Shown piece after piece: positions 1 through 11,931 of a DNA stretch of 64,000 nt; the first letter of the stretch is position 1, and every line of letters begins with the position of its first letter. The notes beneath the pieces are model-generated. The model did not search any database, was not told where the DNA came from, and saw only the letters and a program-made list of their open reading frames with translations. The translations under genes and the position numbers were made by a program. The stretch is from assembly GCA_047495785.1 (NCBI GenBank), contig JBLDXI010000014.1:620001-684000 (forward strand). Reading direction: 5' to 3'. Origin of the DNA: Lepidodermella squamata (lineage: Eukaryota; Gastrotricha).

Positions 1-496
1 TGCTGTTGTTGCTGAGATTGGGTATTTACAGGCATGGGCGGTACCGGTAGCTGGGGCCGCAAAGTTTGGCGCTTTGCTTCGACGATTTCCGGCGTCACAG
101 CATCGATTATACTCAGAGGAGGCACGATGGGGGTGTAAGGAGTTTGCTGATCTGCCGACAGCGCTGCGCCGTTCGACAATTCCGCCTTAAAAACATCCAT
201 TTTATATTTACACGCTTCAACTCAAATCAAATTACTTCTGCATGAATTTCTGCTTCGACATACTGCACACCGCGTTGTATTAGCGATAACAGTGCTCCCG
301 ACGGCACCTGACTCCATACGATATTGGAATGCGCGATATTTGATTCGGTTCCAAAAGAAAATGCGGAATGAGTGAACCCTTGTAAACAAATTTTTTCAGT
401 CATTAAAACTCCAACAATTTTCATTTCGTCTCTTTTACCCGATTCAAGAAGATACCGCCATATTAAATAATTGATTTCATCTGTACTGAAGCTCAT
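1..496 (-). CDS. TBL1XR1: TBL1X/TBL1XR1-like F-box-like/WD-repeat protein, N-terminal part (runs off the left edge)
   Basis: Family role: nuclear exchange-factor subunit of the SMRT/NCoR-HDAC3 corepressor complex (Drosophila Ebi). Seen: three exons, 439-496, 236-378 and 1-185, with GT-AG introns of 60 and 50 bp, and reading frame kept across both. The first residues [20 protein letters not shown] followed by [14 protein letters not shown] match the LisH segment of TBL1 proteins. QYVEAEIH and then [17 protein letters not shown] match the F-box-like part, and a Gln-rich stretch (QSQQQQ) follows at the edge as in vertebrate TBL1. The WD40 propeller would lie outside the window. The start at 496 is the only Met that gives the family N-terminus. 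The family call is firm; which vertebrate paralogue it matches best cannot be said. Confidence 0.88.
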
Positions 497-3400
497 CCGT
501 TCGGATCACTATGAAATTATGAGATAAATGACAAGGCGGTTACGCCGGTCACCTCATTTTCACAATTTTGAAATCTAGAAAACAGATAAATTGCAGCAAA
601 TAAAGGGACATTACTGTAGTCAGCCCATCGAGAACACCTCGTAAACAGACGGAAGATAATTATTGAATAAGAGATTACACTGGCGTATTACTTCAAACGC
701 ACCGCTTACTGTGCTTGTTGCACTTGGTAGCGTATATAGAGCCTTCCTTTATTTATTGTGTTGCACTCTCACACGCATTCGTTATGTTTCTTCTTCAACT
801 AAGTATACGAGCTACATAAGGCTCGTAAGGCACAGTGCACTGAGACGACGCGCATGTATTAATATGTTTGAGGTATAGTCTCTACGCGCACACTACATGA
901 GAGACTATACACACATAATTCACAGTACACCATAGGAGACTTCTATCAAGAAGGAATACTCAAATCCATCAATTGATTTTCCCTCTTCGGGAGAGAGATC
1001 GAACGCTAGCGTGAGGTATGATTAGAGCTAATGCCTGATGTAAATTCATTCTCAACTTTTCGGACGTGAGGGTTAACAAAATCAAATAAATAGAAAATTT
1101 CAAAGGAAATTGTCATCAGAAAACGCCAGGTTTTCTTGCCATCATTACTCTTAAAAAGATAATTTGACGTTATGCAAGTGAGATTGCAGGCGATTCCGCC
1201 AAAGTAGAAATAGAGAAAGAGCGTGGGATTCCTAGTATATAAGCTGAGAACAGAAAAGCAACGATTTCGAACGCTAATGGTGATTCACAACTACCCATGT
1301 ATAGTGATTTATGGTGCCCGAAATTCCTAAAGATCAAACATAGATATCTGGATGTTGAGACTCCAGCATATAGTCCAGTCTCAAGACGCGACGAGTTTCA
1401 TCATGTTGCGCAGATGATTGCTTCTCCAGCAGATTTCACTGAGCGCTCAATTAATTTTTGGGAGCAACGACTGCTGCGAACGTAACAAGCAGTCATGAAT
1501 TATGCGGTCCAACTTAGGCAGTAAATTATCAATGATTTGCTAACTACGAACTACGACTGAAAAATAAAATTCAAATTGTCGGCGAAAAATGAGCTTTCGC
1601 CATAAGTGCGAATCATAATCTACATGCTTCAAGAGAATATACCTAAGAAAAGACGCACGGCACAATGCCTGCTCAAAGACTGAAAATTCATGCGATTCTT
1701 GATGAAAAATGAGGAGAAGTTGTCTCAGCAACTGATTGCCTTTGATGTTAGATAACTGCGGCTGTACATCCGAAAAACGCGCAGATGCAATTGTACTAAG
1801 GTCTAATGAAAGCCCAACACACCGTCAAGTTTCATCAAGTCACGGGTAAAAAAAACCTCGTAGATGCGGGGAAATATATCAAAGGCCGATAAGTCGCGCT
1901 GTTGAATAATGAAATAATTTTATTATCGGGTCAGGGGACACGGCACAGGCAAACCAGAAACATGAAGAAATCAGCAATTCGTTTGATAAAACTTTGGAGA
2001 CATCTGATGAGCCCTCAAGCACGTCGTTTGGCCAATTTTTCCAGATCGAGCACGTAAAAAACCACATGTCACATGTTGAGTCTCGACTACATAGGCAATG
2101 CATATCAATATTAGAATAATCCAGTCTAGCTTATCGCTTCTACTTGCAATGGCAATTGCTCATCTTAGACAGCCCAAGCGCAATGTCTATAAGAAGTTGG
2201 GATAACATACGGGAAGAATTAAAATACTTAAAATGCTTAAATGACTAATCTGTAAACGATAGTCACTCTAAATCAGGAAGCAGGAAATAGACAATGGCAG
2301 GCTCCTTTCAGTTGATAGCAAATGACAAATGACAAATTACCAATAATAGGAAATGGAAAAAAATTGATTGAAAGAAAAAAGCGACTATTCGTTGGGTCAT
2401 TCTGAATCTTGGTGCCTCGCATCTATATTACGATTTCATAATTGTTTATAGGCCCGACGCAGGACATATTAGATGTCATACAACAGGAGAAAGACAAAAC
2501 GTTGGTCCAACGTTGTAAGGAAGCCCGAGGGCGATTCATTTCTCGCAACTCTCGTGTCAACACGCAAATTCATCAAAAGCCAAAAGTCAAAACTAGGGAG
2601 AAACTAGGTCAAACGCCAACATGGAAGTTACAGCAAGCAATGAGGAGTAACACACGGGGGCACAAGGTTATCACATCATGACCATCAACCATCAACTTTG
2701 CGGGATGAAAATGGCCGCAGATGCAGAAGGGCGGAGAGTTTTGCGGCTGAAAAATGCGATGCGAAAAAATTGAAAAAATTAATAAACCTCGCAATTTGTT
2801 CGTGACCGTTTAGACTAACAAAATTATCGAACATATTCAAAACATAGTTTATTAAGAATTTCAAAAAATATTTTTTATCGTCTAAGACGCGTCGTTGCGC
2901 TTTCCATGTCAAGTCTCTCTCAGTTCGGGGGACCGAAAACCGCGGCGCCCGGCTTTTGACTTGAGATTGTTGACTGATGTGGTGCGACTGTCGATTTCGA
3001 GCTGTTGACACGGATACGCCCAGAGACACCGCTTAAGGGCGTAGACGTGGGTGGCCATACTCCTCTAACGGTCGGAATGCTCAGAGGAAACAACATCAAA
3101 TTATAAATTATTTTGTCGTCAGCCTCGTTATAAGCGTTCAGCAGAAGGGCTGTGCAGCCAGTACATGCTTGTCGGACCAACCACTACGCTGACCTTATGG
3201 TCATGTCGTTGAGTCGTTCGCGGCGCCTGCCACCTATCCTACCTACCCTTCCCCTACCCCTACGATCATGAATTTGCTATTTCTCTTCGCCTGGACGCCG
3301 GAAAAACTCAAACTGTCGCCATAAGGCGAGCTAACGCTCTAAGATAGGTTTGGTCTGGTGTCTGGTATACCAACTACTTTCACTTTTCACATTAGAAACC

Positions 3401-3886
3401 ATATGATGTCCCTATCCCTGGTACTTCATTTATTGCTGACTGTTTCTCCAGGACCTAGGCATTTGTACCCAGGTGACTTTTTCACTCAGCCTAAAAACGC
3501 CAAACGCCGTCTAAGCAAGATCGCTACCAAAATAATAGTTTCGATGATTTAAAAGATGATTTACAAGACACAAGAGACGAATGATTGCTTCTGATTAAAA
3601 ATGGTGAATAGCTCCTCGGCAAAGGTTGAAATGTAGACTATAGATTTGGCCACCATTATTATACCCTTGATGTTGAGATTGTTATCTCTATGAAAACTGT
3701 TGCTCTGTCTATGTAAAGGCCACGGCGATTGCTGATATGGATATATGTTTTGATTACTGCTCCATGAAAAGCGCGAATGAGAAAAACTGCTGCTCGTGAT
3801 TCAACCATAATCTTTCAGAAACTTGACTGCCTCTTTGTTACAATTTAATATTTTATAGACGGCTTTGACCATAGAAATTTCATTTA
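497..3886. other. 3.4-kb intergenic stretch, no gene recognised
   Basis: Several short open frames exist here (for example 2442-2681 on + and 2685-3029 on -), but none shows a known domain, a consistent codon bias, or exons that join into a longer frame. A short C-rich run of CCTAC-like units lies near 3225-3270. It may hold regulatory DNA or decayed repeats; I see no tRNA or transposon terminus that I can support. Confidence 0.4.
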
Positions 3887-4669
3887 ATGGTTCGACGGAT
3901 TCTAGGTCATCAAATGGAAAGTCCAGGTACAACCGAAGAAGTCGCTAAAGCTGACCCGCGCGTTCTGCAAATAGGAATATCTGGCAGAACAGGAAATAAG
4001 AAAGGGCCGTTTCTTGTCATTGTTTACCAATCCCGCCAAAAGTCTAAAGATAAAGAATCCAAAAGTCATTCATCTGTTTTTCGATGTCGGCATATTCCTG
4101 TGGTTGTGATCGATGATGCCCAAAACGCAGACTTCAAACGAAAATGGCTAGAGAGAACGATAAATAGGCTTGAAAATCACCCTCGTCACTCCATTCTGAT
4201 TAATCAAATTCCTAAATCTCAACTTCAACGCCTTCTTCTGCACGTGCTTGATGTAGAATTATCCGATAAAACAGCCAGTAATCTACAGGTAGAAGTTCAA
4301 GATTACTCAATTCTGCCTCTTAATTGGTTTCTCTCAGTTTCATCTAGATACAACGTCAACCGATTCGCCTTCAGGCTTACCAAAATTCTCAGCAAATGGA
4401 GCGGAAATTACAGAAGAGGAGGGTGTTGATTATAACAAGTTAGACGACGACGAACTGGGTAATTTTATAGAAATTATACCTAAAATTGAGTCATTCATAT
4501 GTTTTTTTTAACTAAAGCGGCGCGAAAAGCTCGAATGGATTTGCTATTTCAGAAAAATCGCGTGACGCCGGATTCGCCAAGTTTCGTCTACGATCTCCGC
4601 ATGGATTTTGATGCAGAAGGTGCTGCCAAGGAAAAGGTGTCTATATGGGACGACGAGGATGACAGCTGA
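3887..4669 (+). CDS. CEP19: CEP19, centrosomal/ciliary base protein
   Basis: Family role: CEP19 sits at the mother centriole and basal body with FGFR1OP and CEP350 and recruits RABL2B to start intraflagellar transport. Seen: exons 3887-4288, 4338-4458 and 4518-4669 (introns 49 and 59 bp) give 224 residues. An unspliced reading hides the gene because the frame shifts at the first intron. The middle has LERTINRLENHPRHS, matching the conserved NNPRHKSYL region. The end has YNKLDDDEL, then ARKARMDLLFQKN, PSFVYDL and a final acidic SIWDDEDDS, all in the family order. It is longer than the human protein (167 residues), mainly in a basic insert near residues 45-60 and a linker around the first intron. 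An extra 5' exon cannot be ruled out. Confidence 0.87.
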
Positions 4670-5464
4670 ATCTCTTCTTTTGAAAGCGAACACTGTGCTA
4701 TTGGAAATCTTGCTTCGAATGAAGATGTTATCTGGAAAACTAATGCAGCATTCAGATTACGCTCAAGGAGTCGCCTGTGAATAGTCAAGCGTTATTTTCG
4801 GACCTTGCATCAGCTATAATGGATGATTAGCAGTCGGTTTTCAGCTCTCACTGAAACTTGAGAATGATTAATTTTACATGCGTAACGAAGCGAATTCGTT
4901 TGAAGTGATTGCCCATTACAAGTCTTGTTTTATTGACTTGTCGAATCTTCTCGGTTCAGTTTCTATATGTCAAGCTCGGCGAAACGATAAATAAATTAAA
5001 TATTCCGTGCAAATCGATTGAGCTTTTTCTGTATTTTCCATGCTTTTGCGGAGTGTGAGCTGATACCGATAACGTTCGAATGCAATGTTTGCTAGGCTGT
5101 CTGGCAGAAATAGACGAGTCAAACGTGTCGCCGCCAATCAATGCGATATCGAGTGAGTGAGACGTAATAAAAAATTACTGAGGATATTTGCGTGCGCTAC
5201 TATTAAGGTGTAATTATGATGCTGTGTGGGGACTTCCGTTATTTATCTTTTGCATGCCGAATGGCACCGGTCACGCTTGCCGGGCTAGTTGCCTTGGAGC
5301 GATCGAACTATTTATTCACAAGAAATAAAATTAAATTTGCATGACCCAGCAGGTCTCGATCAGGTTTCTGCAGGGCTTTTCGCCAGCTTTAATCATTTCA
5401 GGACATGTTATAATATCTTCCGAATAGAAGGCGGTATAAAGCACTGTTTCTTGCGTGGGTTGGT
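4670..5464. other. Intergenic, no gene recognised
   Basis: About 800 bp between CEP19 and the next gene on the same strand. Short frames here have no recognisable content. It should contain the CEP19 3' end and the promoter of the downstream gene. Confidence 0.4.
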
Positions 5465-7649
5465 ATGCTAGCACAGAACCGAGTCGCAAGTCCCAGAAGG
5501 TTAGTTTTGTTTGTTACTTATAATTTTATCGACTCATTAATACTTGTTGAGCCAAAATTAATCTTATGATCTGTAAATTTCGAGAGAGCGCCGAACGCTG
5601 TGTAGCTACTCCAACCAATGGCGTATCGTTACTTCACTTTCCCTTCGAATAATTATTTACAAATTTACCCAGTAAAGAGACGGGTTCGTTTTCAGCTAGA
5701 CAGGTAAATTTGACATGAAACCGGCAATAAACAAACTTTAATTTCGGACTTCGAGGACTAAAATTGCATGCCTTTTACTATCAAGTACTTAGTCATTGTC
5801 GTAAGTTAGCTGAACATTTCTGCATGAGCTTTGACTAGGCTGTAAAACTGTTCGGATATTCCAATTTTACTGAAATGGTTATAAATTAGAGGATTTTAGT
5901 GGATGGCGGTTGCTTCATTTATTTACATCCATTTAGCCATTGAAATTTTCATCGATTACTCAGAAATATGGAAAATGATCTGTCTATTTTTTTTATCTTT
6001 GTAGAAACCCCGGCTACGTGGATGCCGATGAGCAATCTCTATCAGGTGAGTCAGTTGCTTTTGTTCAGCTTGCCATTTATCACTCGAATAACGAGTGGGC
6101 AGATTTAAGTTGACAATTTATCTATTTATCTGTTATTCGACCTATCATTAACATGCAGTCTGTGGCTTCATAGAAGACACGCAACTTTTCAATTAAAGCG
6201 TATTATTCATGTATGAATGGCTTGTTCTGCTTCTTAGATACGGACGACGCCATCAATGACGAGTTCTCTTTGCCATATTATAACATCAAAGATGAGTCCG
6301 TAACGAGTATTCACCTCGGCGATGGCCGTGGCCACTTGAACAGCTCAGTCAAACAGTTTTCATTCGATCCAATTCTCATCTGCGATTTCGTTGACGAAGA
6401 TATGTCAACCACAGTTATGGAGCAAGTATTTCGATCGCGACTCTTGTCGAATACTGGTAGCGGTTTCGGCAAGATGAAAGCGCGAAAAGTAATTTGCTTT
6501 CCATTCAAAGTCAGTCTTTTAATTCACTATATTATTTTTATCCACCCCCTGCAGGCAAGTATTTCTGCTCCTAATACTGACATGCGAAAAAGCGACTCTC
6601 GTGCGCCCTCATTTCACGAAATTTTAGCGACCAACGCCAACATTTTGTTGGATCAAGACGGCAACAATGGTTACGATTTTATTCACGTTATGGCGAAGCC
6701 GAGTAGCAAAGAGCACGATACACTTATGGTTGAGCTGAAAGCTGAGATTCAAGAGTCGCACCGTTTATCTATTCCTGTCGTCGATGATGAAGATGACGTC
6801 GAATTGACGGAATCGGGCCGTATTGCTGACAAAGAGGGAGTGCCAATTACAGAAGTCGATCCAGCTACTACCGCTGGTCGCAACTCGTCTCTTGTCAACT
6901 TTCGTGCCGACAGCCCGGCTAGAAAAGACAACACAGGTGCTAATAATAACAACAAAAATTCAGGCAGGCAGTCGATTTCACCTTCACCCGGTCAGTCTGC
7001 TGCCGTGAGCAATAACAATAGGAACAACAACAATAATAACAATAACAACAACTACCGGGCCAATCGAGCGCCATCGTTTAGTGCAAATAACACAGCAAGA
7101 GCGCGGCCGATGTCATCGGCTGCGCCTACAATTACGAAGGAAAGGCGGCAAGACCACAAGTCGATAGAACGCCTCAAATCGGTCGATCATTCAGTATTTG
7201 ACGCGTTGCTGCCAGAAAGCAAAGATATGGCTGAGCAAAGGCGTGAGCTTTACCAACGCTACGGCTTTCATCAAGACTGGCGCCACGGGCCTGCGCTCCC
7301 CGAGTCTAATCCTATGGAGCCTGTCGTTAGGCTAGCCCGTGAGTCAACCACCGTCGCTCTTCTAGCGGCGCGAATGTTCGGCAATGGCAGTGATGTCAAT
7401 GATGCGGATGGCGCGAAGGGCCGGCCGAGGACTGTTGCCGGTCGTTTTTATTCAGCTCGTTCGCAAAATTCAGCTTCCACACTACGGCCCGGCTCGTCCG
7501 CATCCGCATCATTGACGAATAGATCGCGTTCAATAACACCAAACCAGCAAGATTTGCGTAAAAAACCCCGGCCCACCACCGCGCAATCGCCCAAGCCCTA
7601 TGTTGCGTTTCGAGGCTCCAGTAATCTCCCGAAAATAAAAGCTACATAA
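5465..7649 (+). CDS. Unrecognised 473-residue protein, Asn-rich and Ser/Arg-rich
   Basis: I do not recognise the family. Exons 5465-5499, 6005-6045, 6238-6488 and 6555-7649 join in frame with GT-AG introns of 505, 192 and 66 bp. The first two exons are inferred from splice signals and phase (2, then 1), so the start is less certain than the rest. The N-terminal third is acidic and looks folded (SLPYYNIKDES, FDPILICDFVDEDM). The middle is low complexity with a poly-Asn tract encoded around 7000-7055. A likely conserved block follows (QRRELYQRYGFHQDWRHGP, PMEPVVRLARESTTVALLAARMFG), and the tail is rich in Ser, Arg and Pro. There is no signal peptide or membrane span. Codon use looks like that of neighbouring genes, so I take it as a real host gene. 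Confidence 0.65.
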
Positions 7650-8042
7650 TTGTACTTTTTACACTTTGATGTCCGTTCTGATAAAAGTCGTGATGGGTGA
7701 TGGATCACTTTAAGAAATTTTGGCGTTAATTTATAGTCGTCTGAAGCAAAAATTATTATCGTGACATCTCGCGTTATCTTTATTAATGTTTTGCGTTTCT
7801 CTCGCATTCCCCGGTGTTCGAATTTTGCGCAACTGATAATTTGTAGCGTGATGTACATTTATTTTTCGTTTTTTTCTCATTTCGATTCGACGCAAATTTT
7901 ATCCAATTACGAGGAAAATGATGATGTTCAATAAAAATTCTTTCACGAAAATTGCATGCTATTTTTTGTTCAAGTCCGAGTACTACTTACAATTTTCACC
8001 ATCAAGCTCAGTATTATATTAAGAATTCTGCCATTTTTAGTT
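7650..8042. other. Intergenic / 5' region of SOD-like gene 1
   Basis: AT-rich spacer with an AATAAA at 7930-7935 that could end the upstream gene. An open frame from 7956 is continuous with the SOD-like gene, but its residues before 8043 look like untranslated or intronic sequence. Confidence 0.35.
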
Positions 8043-8903
8043 ATGGGAGTGTTGCTGATATTTTTAGCCCTTATCTTTATTCATGTCCCATCATCCGCAG
8101 CTCAACGAGTCTTGGTCGCCAATGCAAGTGCGACAATATACTTGACTTCACAAAATTTCGGCCAATCAATCAGTATTGGCACAGTGAATCTTCAACAATA
8201 CCAGGATCCAGGAGCTTCCGATCCCCTTTATGTGTTGATTATCGGCAATCTGCAAAACCTCTTCCCCTGTTGCATGCATGGCATGCATATTCACGAAATG
8301 AGTGCCACGAAAAATTGCTCAGAAATCGGCGCTCATTACAATCCTATGCATTCGAGACATGGAGCTTTGGACGGAGATTTAGCAACGCGTCACGTTGGAG
8401 ATCTTGGAAACATTTACAGTGGTAAATATTTCGGCTTCGGTGCATTCGGATCAATTATTCATCCTGTTTCGTCTACAGATTCGTCAGGGCTGTCTGTTTT
8501 CCAAATAAAGGACACCATAATACAAATAGGGTGAGTTGCGCTATTGAATAAATTTTCGGTACGCTAAAACAATAAATCTAGCACCGGCGATCCTATGCTT
8601 GACGTCATCGGCAAATCGTTAGCGATTCATTTGAAAGGTGATGACCTAGGTATGCGACAAGATTCAGGAAGTATGATTAACGGCAACTCGGGTGACGTGA
8701 TCGCATGTGGCAACATATTGGAAAACGTTCAATTGGTATGTAATAAAATCTCGCACTTACAGCCTCGTAATAATGTTTTGCACTTAAAGCGGCCAGCGGT
8801 AGCAGCAGCAAACAGTGGATTGTGCCTAGCAGCTATCGGAACATCAGCAATCTTTTCGGCTGGCTTGAGCTATTTTGTATTGATCAATAGTCGCATTGGC
8901 TAA
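8043..8903 (+). CDS. Secreted or surface-anchored Cu/Zn superoxide dismutase-like protein, single domain
   Basis: The fold belongs to the Cu/Zn SOD family, which converts superoxide to peroxide and oxygen. Exons 8043-8530 and 8582-8903 join at phase 2; a further 54-bp in-frame intron (8738-8791) is possible. Start: ATG 8043 gives a clear signal peptide (MGVLLIFLALIFIHVPSSAA); an upstream frame to 7956 is open but less likely. All metal ligands are in place: His82 and His84 (HGMHIHE), His99 and His106 (AHYNPMHSRHG), His117 and Asp120 (TRHVGDLGN), and His179 (IHLKGDDLG). The disulfide cysteines are present (NCSEIG, ACGN). The Arg found three residues before the second Cys in classical enzymes is Val. 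The C-terminus ends in a hydrophobic segment (SAIFSAGLSYFVLI), so a membrane or GPI anchor is likely. It is a tandem neighbour of the next SOD-like gene. Confidence 0.85.
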
Positions 8904-9539
8904 ACGTAAGGCGATATGGTCTATAACTAAGTGAGCGGTGTTTCGCGGTGCAATAAGTATTATCTTCACTGACTTCAAAGCAATACCTGTCCTTTCAATT
9001 TTCCACTGCTATTAATTAAATCATAACGACTGGTCTACCTGAATTACGGCAAATGAAGCTCCATTTCTCATTCATATTTTTTTCCAGCATGTAAATGTGC
9101 GAACCTTCTAACCTAGCTGTACTTTTTGTCAAAAAATTTTGTTTTTATCATTCATGCTGTGATATTTGAGTATTATTTGTACAGATATGCGTGCAAAGTC
9201 ATTATTATATTTTTCTTAATCAGTTTAATGGGAGACCCTCTACTGCCTTAACAATTATTTTTAGCATCTCCATGAATTTATTATTTGGAATTTTATCATC
9301 GCGATTGCTATTGCAACAAACGTCAATGAATAAAAATAAAGATTGAAAACTTTTAGCGATGATTGAGAAATTTACTAATACGACGGTATTGTTCTACTTC
9401 AAGTTGTGATGCTCATGGCGTACCAGCCTCCATAAAGACTACAGTAGTGAAAAAAACTGTAAGTGAGCGGTTGAAGCAGAAATTTTGGCATGATGGTCTC
9501 GTCGCTTTAATGACACTGTTAGTACTGTAATCTGTAACC
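8904..9539. other. Intergenic between the two SOD-like genes
   Basis: About 640 bp of AT-rich sequence. AATAAA signals occur near 9330. No coding frame can be supported. It separates two same-strand SOD-like genes that probably arose by tandem duplication. Confidence 0.4.
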
Positions 9540-10799
9540 ATGGGGGTATTTGGTCGTTACGCTCTTGCATCAGAGTTTTTATTCTTTTTGATCGGTCGCG
9601 TTACCCCTCCTCCTTATCAGGAGCCAGTCGCCGGCCCGCAGCCTCTACCCGAATATGTCATCTCTCATACTGCAACAGCTGAAATGTACATGGCGGGGTC
9701 AACAGATAGCGAGCGAGGCAGGTATATTGGCACTATAAAATTCGATCAGTTGGTTTCGTTCGAAAACGGTGACAATGTATTGAGATTTGCCGGTATATCG
9801 GGAACTCTGAATTCCTTGCTGCCAGCCGGTAACAGAGGCTTCCATATTCACAACCAGACGGCGAATGGTGCCTGCACTAGCCTCGGAGACCATTTTAACC
9901 CTCTTGGTTCAGACCACGGAGCTCCGTACACAGCAACACGCCACGTCGGGGACTTGGGCAATATTGAATCGCCCAGCAGCGGAACAGTAAGGCTGGGCAT
10001 TATTGATCAGGTCATACAAGTCGGCACTGGCGATCAAAAATACGATATTGTCGGTAAGTCGGTAGCGATTCATGCTCAAGCCGATGACCTAGGACAAGGC
10101 GGTAATAGCGACAGCTTGGTCAATGGAAATTCTGGGAGAATTATGGCTTGTGGGAACATAATTCTTCAAACCAGATTGGTTTCAACGGCGATAGCTAAAA
10201 TCTATTCAGCCACTTCATCCAATCAATTACTAGGCACTGTAGCTTTACGCCAGTATCAAAACGTCACGAATGGAAAACCAGCTTTCACTGTTATAGTAGG
10301 AGACCTAGATGGGGTTCCAGGAGGCCAGCATGGATTTCATATCTACGAAGGCGTATCTCCGGCGCCCTCAGATTGCGGTAGTCGCTTAGGAAAGCATTAC
10401 AATCCTCTTTCGTCACGTCATGGACCTCAGAAAGGCGCTTCTTTAGATGCGCGACACTTAGGAGACTTGGGTAATATCATGGCAGACTCAAAAGGACAAG
10501 TTTCAATCGACGTTCTTGACCAGTATGTTCAGATAGGGTAAGTCGCACGTCCTGTTTACAACAGATTAGTTTTATTCATTTCACGTTGCAGAACCTCTGA
10601 TAAGATCTACGACGTTTTAGGGCGTTCTATTGGAATCACTGCTTCTAGAGATGATTTTGGACAGGGCGGCACTGGATCAAGCTCGGTTGATGGAAACTCC
10701 GGTAGTGTCATTGCATGCGGCAATATTGAGATCGCACCGATGCCACGCGTTGCGGTGGCACCACAAGCAATAGTTGGAAATGTTGGACGTTGCACTTGA
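9540..10799 (+). CDS. Two-domain Cu/Zn superoxide dismutase-like protein; second domain has lost copper ligands
   Basis: Exons 9540-10537 and 10592-10799 (54-bp intron, phase 2) encode 401 residues with two SOD domains. Domain 1 (about residues 40-208) keeps all ligands: His102, His104, His118, His126, His135, Asp138 and His178. Domain 2 (about 215-380) keeps His267 and the zinc-type set His286, His294, His306 and Asp309. Its second copper His is Tyr269 (HGFHIYE) and the last copper His is Thr349 (GITASRDDFG). Cysteines for the intradomain disulfide remain in both. The active-site Arg position is Ile in domain 1 and Val in domain 2. The N-terminus is only weakly hydrophobic, so a signal sequence is possible but not clear. 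Multi-domain SOD-repeat proteins are known in animals; I infer that domain 1 is the active or copper-binding half, if any. Confidence 0.85.
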
Positions 10800-11931
10800 A
10801 AAATTTCCAGTAATGCATGGAAAACTCATTTGAATTTACTTCTTAGAAATACAAATAATAAATTAACCGTTGTAGTGGGCGCAACAGTTTTCTTCTATTT
10901 CATTTCGAACAGACCCGAGAACAGAAATAAGTGAATAATGCTGGACAGAAACTATGATGACCTTTTTCATGAGGGTTTCAAATATTTGCAAAATTTGACA
11001 TTCAGCATTTTCTATGACTTGCAGCAGTTTCAACTTTCTCCTTCATCTTTCGATAATGCTCCACCCTGAACCTTGGGATATTGTTATTTTAGCTACCTGA
11101 TACCCACAGGTATCAATAAATTATTACTCACGTATTCCCAGGCTGTTGTTATCGGAACAATCACTGCTTTGTAAAATCCATAACAGAAATTGATATCGGC
11201 TCTGCAGATCGGCGTTCAACTCCAACTAACCGCTCGTAACGCAAAATACGCGCAATTGTGATACCGTCAACTGGGGTGACTACCCAGTGGGGTCACCTCG
11301 ACGTACCAAAATGGGGTGACTGAGCGTACCACAAATCAAAGATGATAAGGTAAATACCTCGCAAGTGGGGTACCGTTGCATAGCCTGGAGTAAATGCAGT
11401 CTGAAAATGGCATACGATTTCAATTATGATCAGATGGCTTCAGTTGGTCAGTCACCAAAGTTTTAATAAAAGAAAATTCGAAACTTTCCCAAAACTTCAC
11501 CTGCTATAAATGTCCTTAGATGGGTTACATTGATGTGCATTGTACACATCCAGGTAGGCCTTTCCTTGGGCTATGCAACGGTACCCCACATGCGGGGTAT
11601 TTACCTTACCATCTTTGATTTTTGGTACGCCAAAGTCACCCCATTTTGGTACGTCGAGGTGACCCCACTGCCCAAAGTCACCCCAGTTGACCGTATCTAC
11701 TGGTTATGCTTGATATTCCGAATGTTGAGGTTCAAAGAAAGAATTGGAAATGGTAAAACCATGGCAGATGTTTTCGAGAATTTCAGTGCTATAACCCCGA
11801 ACTTCGCATACCAAACGAGCAATTCAGGGGATTCATTTTCATTCACAGTTTTACATGGAGCATTGCGGTAAAAAAGACGGATATGGCTGTAAAACGAAAG
11901 ATTTTATTGAGTGAAAAATTGGAATCAAAGA
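10800..11931. other. Intergenic, holds a fold-back repeat
   Basis: The only structured feature is the inverted repeat at 11264-11693, listed separately. The open frame at 11530-11871 runs through that repeat and is not credible as a gene. Confidence 0.45.
11264..11693. mobile_element. Fold-back / MITE-like non-autonomous element
   Basis: Left arm 11264-11388 and right arm 11566-11693 are imperfect reverse complements of about 125 bp around a loop of about 175 bp. The ends read CCGTCAACTGGGGTGAC on the left and, reversed, CGGTCAACTGGGGTGAC on the right. Both are flanked by TA, as expected for a Tc1/mariner-type TA duplication. Internal pieces such as GGGGTACCGTTGCATAGCC also pair. No transposase frame is inside. 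Confidence 0.7.

Noticed and set aside
6311-6508. Open frames on the opposite strand of the 5465-7649 gene
   Set aside because: They are antisense shadows: composition mirrors the coding strand and no start, splice site or domain supports them.
11530-11871. 113-codon frame on +
   Set aside because: Most of it is the right arm of the fold-back repeat; the peptide repeats TPFWYVEVTPLPKVTP because of the repeat structure.
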